NCBI GenBank assembly: GCA_946482325.1
Contig: CAMLRA010000074.1
Location: 1 to 19,088 of the forward strand
DNA: 19,088 nucleotides
Direction: 5' to 3'
Source: an uncultured Chromatiaceae bacterium
Lineage (GTDB): Bacteria > Pseudomonadota > Gammaproteobacteria > Enterobacterales > Alteromonadaceae
In this document: positions 14,448-19,088 of the stretch, piece by piece
How positions within the stretch are numbered: the stretch's first letter is position 1
How the letters are laid out: the number at the start of each line of letters is the position of its first letter
Position numbers and translations under genes: made by a program
Notes under the pieces: model-generated
The model's database searches: none
What the model was told of the DNA's origin: nothing
The model's input: the letters and a program-made list of their open reading frames with translations, nothing else

Positions 14448-17147
14448 ATGGCTTTTGGTAAGATTTTAAAGTTAAGCGCAATTTCGACTGCTTTATTCCT
14501 GGCCGGTTGTGGCGGCGGCGACATTGTGATTAGCACTGGAAATGGCGCAACGACGCCGACAACCCCAACGACACCAACCACCCCAACCAGCAAATGTCCA
14601 AGCTTTGCCAAAGAAGGCGCAGCGGTCGGTGGCATCAGCAAGTCCATTTGTGAAGTCAGCGGCACTTTAACTGCCGACGCCACTTTCACTTCAGGTATCG
14701 TCTGGGCTTTAAGCGGCAAAGTACAGGTTGGTAACGACAACGCCAACAGCGCGACGCTGACCATTGAACCTGGCACAACAGTATTCGGTAAATCCGGTGC
14801 TGATTTCTTAGTGGTCGCCCGTGGTTCGAAAATCAGCGCTGTAGGTTCTGCAAACGCCCCTATCGTGTTTACCTCTGTTAACGACATGATTGGCACTGCC
14901 AATGACGCATCAGCCGGCCAATGGGGCGGTATCGTGTTATTGGGTAAAGCACCAACCAACAAGTGTGACGCAGCGGCACTGGCCAACTGTAAAATTGAAG
15001 CCGAAGGTAACGCCGGTCCATACGGTGGTGACCGTCCGACTGACAGCAGCGGTATCCTGAAATTTGTCCAGGTGAAATACGCTGGTTATGAAGTCATCAA
15101 AGATAACGAATTAAACGGCGTGACTTTCGCAGGTGTCGGCTCAGGCACTGTGGTGGATTACCTGCAAGTGCATAACAACTCAGACGACGGCGTTGAGTTT
15201 TTTGGCGGTACTGTTGATCTGAAACACTTAGTGCTGACTGGCAACCGCGACGACTCACTGGACTGGGCTGATGGCTGGACCGGCCGCGTACAGCATGTGT
15301 TGATTCGTCACAACCCAAACAATCTCGAAGCCAACCGCGCTATTGAAGCCGACAACCAGTCGTCGAAGTTTGACGCCACGCCGGTATCAAAACCACGTTT
15401 GTCTAACGTCACTATTATCGGTAACGCTTTCACCTCAGCCGCGGCCGATTCTGAAGGTATCCTGCTGCGCGCCGGTACCGCCGGTGAGATTTACAACACT
15501 ATTATCACCGGGCCAAAAGGCATGGGTGAGTGTTTTGAAATCGAAACTCCGGAATCTGTCGCCAACGCGAACAGCGGCAAAATCATCTTCCGCAACTCTA
15601 TTGTCAGCTGCCCGGAAAACTTCAAATCACCAAAAGACGCCAGCGGTAACACACTGTTAGACGTGGCGAAATGGTTTGCTGCACAGCCAGGCAACAGCGT
15701 AGCTGACCCGTTATTAGGCGGTTACATGCCAGCGGCCACTTCACCGGCACTGGGCAAAGGTTACAACATGCAAAACTTTGTCGACCCATGGTTCGACAAC
15801 GTGACTTATATCGGTGCATTTGACGGCATCACTGACTGGACCAAAGGCTGGACCCACGGCTTACATGCCAGCAATGCAGCCCTGACTGCTTGCCCGGCAG
15901 GCACGACAGAAGTTGCGTCACTGACCGGCAAACTGAACTGCGAAGTCAAAGGCACATTAACCAGTAACGTGGCGTTAAAAGCCGGTGCAGATTATGTGTT
16001 AAACGGCAAAGTCACAGTAGGTGGCGACAACACTACTTCAGCCACGCTGAGCATTGACCCGGGCGTGCGTATCTACGGTAAATCTGGTCAGGATTATTTA
16101 GTGATTGCCCGTGGCAGCAAGCTGATGGCAGAAGGCTCGCCAACAGCGCCAATCGTCTTCACTTCGCTGCAAGACGTGATTGGTTCGGCCACCCGCGCCG
16201 GCCAATGGGGCGGTATTGTGGTCCTGGGGAACGCACCAAGCAACAAGTGTGACCAGGCGGCGACCACCTGCTCTATCGAAGCGGAAGGTAACGCCGGCCC
16301 ATACGGCGGTTACAAAGCCGACGATAACTCTGGTGTGATCAAATACGTGCAAATCCGTAACGCCGGTTACGAAGTCATCAAAGACAACGAGTTAAACGGT
16401 CTGACGCTGGCTGGCGTGGGTAAAGGCACTGTGATTGACCACATCCAAATCCACAAAAACCTCGACGACGGTCTGGAACTGTTCGGCGGTACTGTCAACG
16501 TCAAATATGTCGTGCTGACCGGTAACGAAGACGACTCGCTGGACTGGACTGACGGTTGGAACGGTAAAGCGCAGTTCCTGCTGGTCAAACACGATGCGGC
16601 CAATACAGTCACTAACCGTGGTATCGAAGCGGACAACCAGTCGACTAATTTCTCTGCGACGCCGCTGTCAGAGCCGACTATCGCCAACATGACCATCATC
16701 GGCAACACCTTTAAGTCGGCCGACATGGACTCAGAAGGCATCCTGCTGCGCGCAGGTACCTCTGCCAAGCTGCACAACATCCTGGTCGCAGGTCCAAAAA
16801 CGGATACCGGCGCTATGGGCGAATGTCTGGAAATTGAATCAACCCAATCTCAGGCTTTAGCTGCAAGCGCACGTCTGGTCATGACGCACTCTGTGCTGGG
16901 TTGCCCGGAACCGTTCAAAGGCACTGTGTCGCCAACCATGACCGTCAAACAATGGTTTGAAGGCCAGCAAGGCAACAAAACAGCCGCCGACCAGGCTGCT
17001 GTGCTGAACGGCTTGTACACCATCGACACCACAGCAGCCAAAGACATGGCCGCAGTGGACAGCTTCTTTACCAAGACCTCCTTTGTCGGCGCCATGGATG
17101 CGGCCAACGACTGGACTAAAGGCTGGACCACTGGTTTAGGCAACTAA
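14448..17147 (+). CDS. Large outer-membrane lipoprotein of two tandem beta-helix-like repeats, PhoB-controlled
   Basis: Protein of 899 residues. A lipoprotein signal with lipobox LAGC puts the lipidated cysteine at 21; the next residues are GGG, with no Asp retention signal at +2, so outer-membrane delivery is expected. A TPT-rich linker (35-48) leads to two homologous domains, about 50-472 and 482-899. Each contains, in order: ATLTIEPGTTVFGKSG-type strands, APIVFTS, AGQWGGIVLLG, IEAEGNAGPYGG, GYEVIKDNELNG, DDGVEFFGGTV, TGNRDDSLDWADGW, a D-N-Q-S motif, SEGILLRAGT and GMGECFEIE, ending in DWTKGW..GL. This pattern suggests right-handed parallel beta-helices. Six cysteines recur at equal places in each domain. 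GGAG precedes the ATG. A strong double Pho box lies upstream and a TonB receptor downstream, so a role in capturing a phosphorus compound at the cell surface is inferred. No enzyme motif was recognised. Confidence 0.88.
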   Translation: MAFGKILKLSAISTALFLAGCGGGDIVISTGNGATTPTTPTTPTTPTSKCPSFAKEGAAVGGISKSICEVSGTLTADATFTSGIVWALSGKVQVGNDNANSATLTIEPGTTVFGKSGADFLVVARGSKISAVGSANAPIVFTSVNDMIGTANDASAGQWGGIVLLGKAPTNKCDAAALANCKIEAEGNAGPYGGDRPTDSSGILKFVQVKYAGYEVIKDNELNGVTFAGVGSGTVVDYLQVHNNSDDGVEFFGGTVDLKHLVLTGNRDDSLDWADGWTGRVQHVLIRHNPNNLEANRAIEADNQSSKFDATPVSKPRLSNVTIIGNAFTSAAADSEGILLRAGTAGEIYNTIITGPKGMGECFEIETPESVANANSGKIIFRNSIVSCPENFKSPKDASGNTLLDVAKWFAAQPGNSVADPLLGGYMPAATSPALGKGYNMQNFVDPWFDNVTYIGAFDGITDWTKGWTHGLHASNAALTACPAGTTEVASLTGKLNCEVKGTLTSNVALKAGADYVLNGKVTVGGDNTTSATLSIDPGVRIYGKSGQDYLVIARGSKLMAEGSPTAPIVFTSLQDVIGSATRAGQWGGIVVLGNAPSNKCDQAATTCSIEAEGNAGPYGGYKADDNSGVIKYVQIRNAGYEVIKDNELNGLTLAGVGKGTVIDHIQIHKNLDDGLELFGGTVNVKYVVLTGNEDDSLDWTDGWNGKAQFLLVKHDAANTVTNRGIEADNQSTNFSATPLSEPTIANMTIIGNTFKSADMDSEGILLRAGTSAKLHNILVAGPKTDTGAMGECLEIESTQSQALAASARLVMTHSVLGCPEPFKGTVSPTMTVKQWFEGQQGNKTAADQAAVLNGLYTIDTTAAKDMAAVDSFFTKTSFVGAMDAANDWTKGWTTGLGN
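14595..17144 (+). repeat. Intragenic duplication in the lipoprotein gene
   Basis: The stretch 14595-15863 and the stretch 15891-17144 encode the two homologous domains. Similarity is visible in the DNA as well, for example around 14930-14968 against 16204-16251 and 14998-15027 against 16276-16308. The two copies are close enough to align by eye over their whole length but differ by many substitutions and small indels, so the duplication is not recent. Confidence 0.85.
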
Positions 17148-17158
17148 GCATGATAAAT

Positions 17159-17190
17159 AGCCGGCTTTTGCTGAGGCAAAGGCCGGCTTT
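17159..17190 (+). terminator. Attenuator-like hairpin between lipoprotein and TonB receptor genes
   Basis: AGCCGGC (17159-17165) pairs with GCCGGCT (17182-17188). The inner TTTGC / GCAAA adds to the stem around a TGAG loop. The following T-run is weak (TTTGTG). It lies 12 bases after the lipoprotein stop. Because no separate Pho box was found before the receptor, partial read-through seems likely, giving more lipoprotein than receptor. Confidence 0.6.
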
Positions 17191-17279
17191 GTGCTGAAAA
17201 AGACTTTTGCGTAGAACCCGGTCACGACCGGGCAGATAAAAACTCTGGCTGAAATGAACAGCCGACAGGATCCAGAAAA

Positions 17280-19088
17280 ATGAGTAGCTTGCACCCATTT
17301 GGCCCATTGCAATTAAACCCGAACCGCGTCACCCGCGCAGTTTTATTGGCCTTAACTGCCAGCGCAGCCCTGCCGTTGTCTGCGGCTGTTGCTCAGGAAG
17401 CAGCCCAGACCGTGACAGCACCGGCCCCGAACGCGGCAACATCAAGTGAAACACAAGCGGTTGAACGGATTAACGTGTCAGGCCGGTTATTAAGTTCCGC
17501 CGCCGCGACGGCAGAAGAGCGCCGCCAGCAGCCTTTTGTGGCTGAACTGCTGGGCATGGACCAAATTTCCCGCGCCGGTGACGGTAACGCTGCCGCCGCA
17601 CTGCGCCGTGTGACAGGCCTCACGCTGGTGAAAGACAAGTTTATTTATGTGCGTGGCCTTGGTGAGCGTTACTCATCTACGCTGTTAAACGGCGCCCAGG
17701 TGCCAAGCCCGGACCCGACGCGTAACGTCGTACCGATGGATATGTTCCCGGCCGGCATCATCGAAAGCATGGTGGTGCAAAAATCCTATTCGCCGGAATT
17801 ACCGGCCGCTTTTGGTGGCGGTAATATCAATATCCGCACCAGCAGTATTCCTTTAGATCAAGTATTCAGCTTTTCGGTCGGTACTGAATACAATAGCCTC
17901 AGCAGCGACAAAGGCCTCGAATATAGTGGTGGCGGTGATGACTGGCGTGGTCGCGACGATGGCACCCGCAGTTTGTCAGAGCCATTCCGTACCGCAGTAG
18001 ACCAATATGGCTCATTGGATCTGGTGAAGATTGCCCAGGGCCTCGGCGGCGTTAACGCCGACAATCTGGCCAAAGCCGAGCTGATTAACCGTAATCTCGG
18101 TCTGGAAATGAACCGTGACCTGGACGTGCGCGAAAAAAGCTTAGGCCCAGCCTATGATGCCAGTATGTCATGGGGTAACCGCTTTGATATCGGCGAGCGT
18201 GTGTTTGGTGTGATGGCTGGCGTCAGCTACGACCAGTCCAGCGAAAACAGCAAAGATCAGGAACGTTATTATTCCATCACCACCGGCAGTGAACTGACGC
18301 CGCTGAACCGCTATGACGATATTCTGCGCACCGAACATCAGGTGAAATTATCCGGCATGCTGAACTTTGGTTTTGAGTGGGACAACAATCACCGCTTTGA
18401 AACCTCCAGCATCTACCTGCAGGACACCAAAGATCGCATCAAACGTAAAATCGGTGATTCGATTGAAACCATCAACGAAGCCAACCGCGAAAACGAGTTT
18501 TATAACATCCTGTACGAAGAGCGTTCGATGCTCAGCAACCAGATCCGCGGTAAACATACGTTGGACTGGGCCGGCGACTTAAATATCGACTGGCAATATA
18601 CCGATGCCAAAGCCGAACGCCGCGCGCCGGGTGAAGTCGAATATCTGTATGTCCGCTCGCTGGACGATGCTGGCGCGCTGCAAAGCAAGACCATGCGCCG
18701 CAGCGACAACGCGGTGATTTATCAATTCGGTAATATGGAAGACAACACGGAAAACGTCAGCTGGAACGCTAAATATCCGCTGTCGACGGAAAAAACCGAA
18801 TGGACTTTCAGCACCGGTTACAGCTACTTCGAACGCCAGCGCGACGCGTCAACCGCACGGTATAAGTTTGATACCCGGGGTTTCAGCAACGCCGATTTAA
18901 GTCAGGCTTACAGCCAAATTTTTGCTGACGCCAACATCCAAAACGCCGCCAAGCGTTTCCAAATCTCTGATGTCACCGGTGATGCCGACGACTACAAAGC
19001 CGCGCAGATGATCGACGCCGCTTATGCTGCAATGGAGGCGACTTACGACTACACCTGGCGGGTGAACCTGGGGGTTCGTTACGAAGAC
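17280..19088 (+). CDS. TonB-dependent outer-membrane receptor, 3' end beyond the window
   Basis: The frame is open for 603 codons to the window end. An N-terminal signal sequence (RAVLLALTASAALPLSAAVA, cleavage near residue 39) is followed by a TonB-box-like VERINVSG (about 62-69). The plug domain has ISRAGDGNAAAALRRVTGLT, then YVRGLGERYSSTLLNGAQVP, PDPTRNVVPMDMFP, and GIIESMVVQKSYSPELPAAF with GGGNINIRT. Barrel strands with alternating aromatic residues follow (for example WTFSTGYSYFERQ and YTWRVNLGVRYED at the edge). The family imports large or scarce solutes across the outer membrane with energy from TonB-ExbBD. The RGLGERY/LLNG/VPMDMFP plug is that of a broad family with varied substrates, so none can be named. 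AGGA precedes the ATG at 17280. It follows the PhoB-controlled lipoprotein after 132 bases and is probably expressed with it. Confidence 0.92.
   Translation, partial: MSSLHPFGPLQLNPNRVTRAVLLALTASAALPLSAAVAQEAAQTVTAPAPNAATSSETQAVERINVSGRLLSSAAATAEERRQQPFVAELLGMDQISRAGDGNAAAALRRVTGLTLVKDKFIYVRGLGERYSSTLLNGAQVPSPDPTRNVVPMDMFPAGIIESMVVQKSYSPELPAAFGGGNINIRTSSIPLDQVFSFSVGTEYNSLSSDKGLEYSGGGDDWRGRDDGTRSLSEPFRTAVDQYGSLDLVKIAQGLGGVNADNLAKAELINRNLGLEMNRDLDVREKSLGPAYDASMSWGNRFDIGERVFGVMAGVSYDQSSENSKDQERYYSITTGSELTPLNRYDDILRTEHQVKLSGMLNFGFEWDNNHRFETSSIYLQDTKDRIKRKIGDSIETINEANRENEFYNILYEERSMLSNQIRGKHTLDWAGDLNIDWQYTDAKAERRAPGEVEYLYVRSLDDAGALQSKTMRRSDNAVIYQFGNMEDNTENVSWNAKYPLSTEKTEWTFSTGYSYFERQRDASTARYKFDTRGFSNADLSQAYSQIFADANIQNAAKRFQISDVTGDADDYKAAQMIDAAYAAMEATYDYTWRVNLGVRYED

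Noticed and set aside
16367..16780. Minus-strand open frame of 137 codons within the lipoprotein gene
   Set aside because: It is a shadow of the repeat-coding strand, Ser/Pro/Val-rich and without recognisable features.
14448..17147. Lipoprotein as a phosphatase or nuclease of the Pho regulon
   Set aside because: No PhoX, PhoA, PhoD, 5'-nucleotidase or phytase motif was found in either half; only beta-helix-like repeats are seen.

Overview
The window reads as a phosphate-starvation (Pho) island of a Gram-negative gammaproteobacterium. The long PstC, the ppk1-ppx pair, the two-ACT GcvR-type protein and the phoB-phoR pair fit the Alteromonadales/Chromatiaceae neighbourhood (Rheinheimera or Alishewanella-like). 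That placement rests on protein flavour and gene order only; no search was possible.

Layout, left to right. (1) 1-3601, minus strand: pstS, then pstC, the start of the high-affinity phosphate ABC transporter. Each has its own Pho box and pstS has its own terminator. The first ~160 bases do not continue pstC. They encode, in the same frame, a piece of an arginyl-tRNA synthetase, so the left edge is chimeric (assembly join or real recombination). (2) 3811-8091, plus strand: a GcvR-type ACT protein, then a Pho-box-preceded ppk1-ppx operon for polyphosphate synthesis and breakdown. (3) 8149-10396, minus strand: a badly decayed DUF547 gene followed by an intact, diverged DUF547 paralogue. (4) 10623-11921, plus strand: a secreted M20 amidohydrolase. 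(5) 11994-14076, minus strand: phoB-phoR, the two-component system that controls the island. (6) 14077-14447: a 371-bp control region with a PhoB site for phoB and two further 40-bp PhoB arrays facing away from each other. (7) 14448-19088, plus strand: a large two-repeat lipoprotein, then a TonB-dependent outer-membrane receptor cut by the window end.

How it fits together: PhoR senses phosphate limitation and phosphorylates PhoB. PhoB sites of the form 7-4-7 bases precede pstS, pstC, ppk1, phoB and the lipoprotein gene. At pstS, pstC, phoB and the lipoprotein gene a -10-like hexamer lies exactly 10 bases after the box. The lipoprotein plus TonB receptor therefore look like a phosphate-starvation-induced outer-membrane uptake pair feeding phosphorus compounds into the periplasm, where PstS and PstC take over. 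The substrate is unknown. This pair is the best candidate in the window for an under-described system.

No tRNA, rRNA, insertion sequence, CRISPR array or phage gene was seen.
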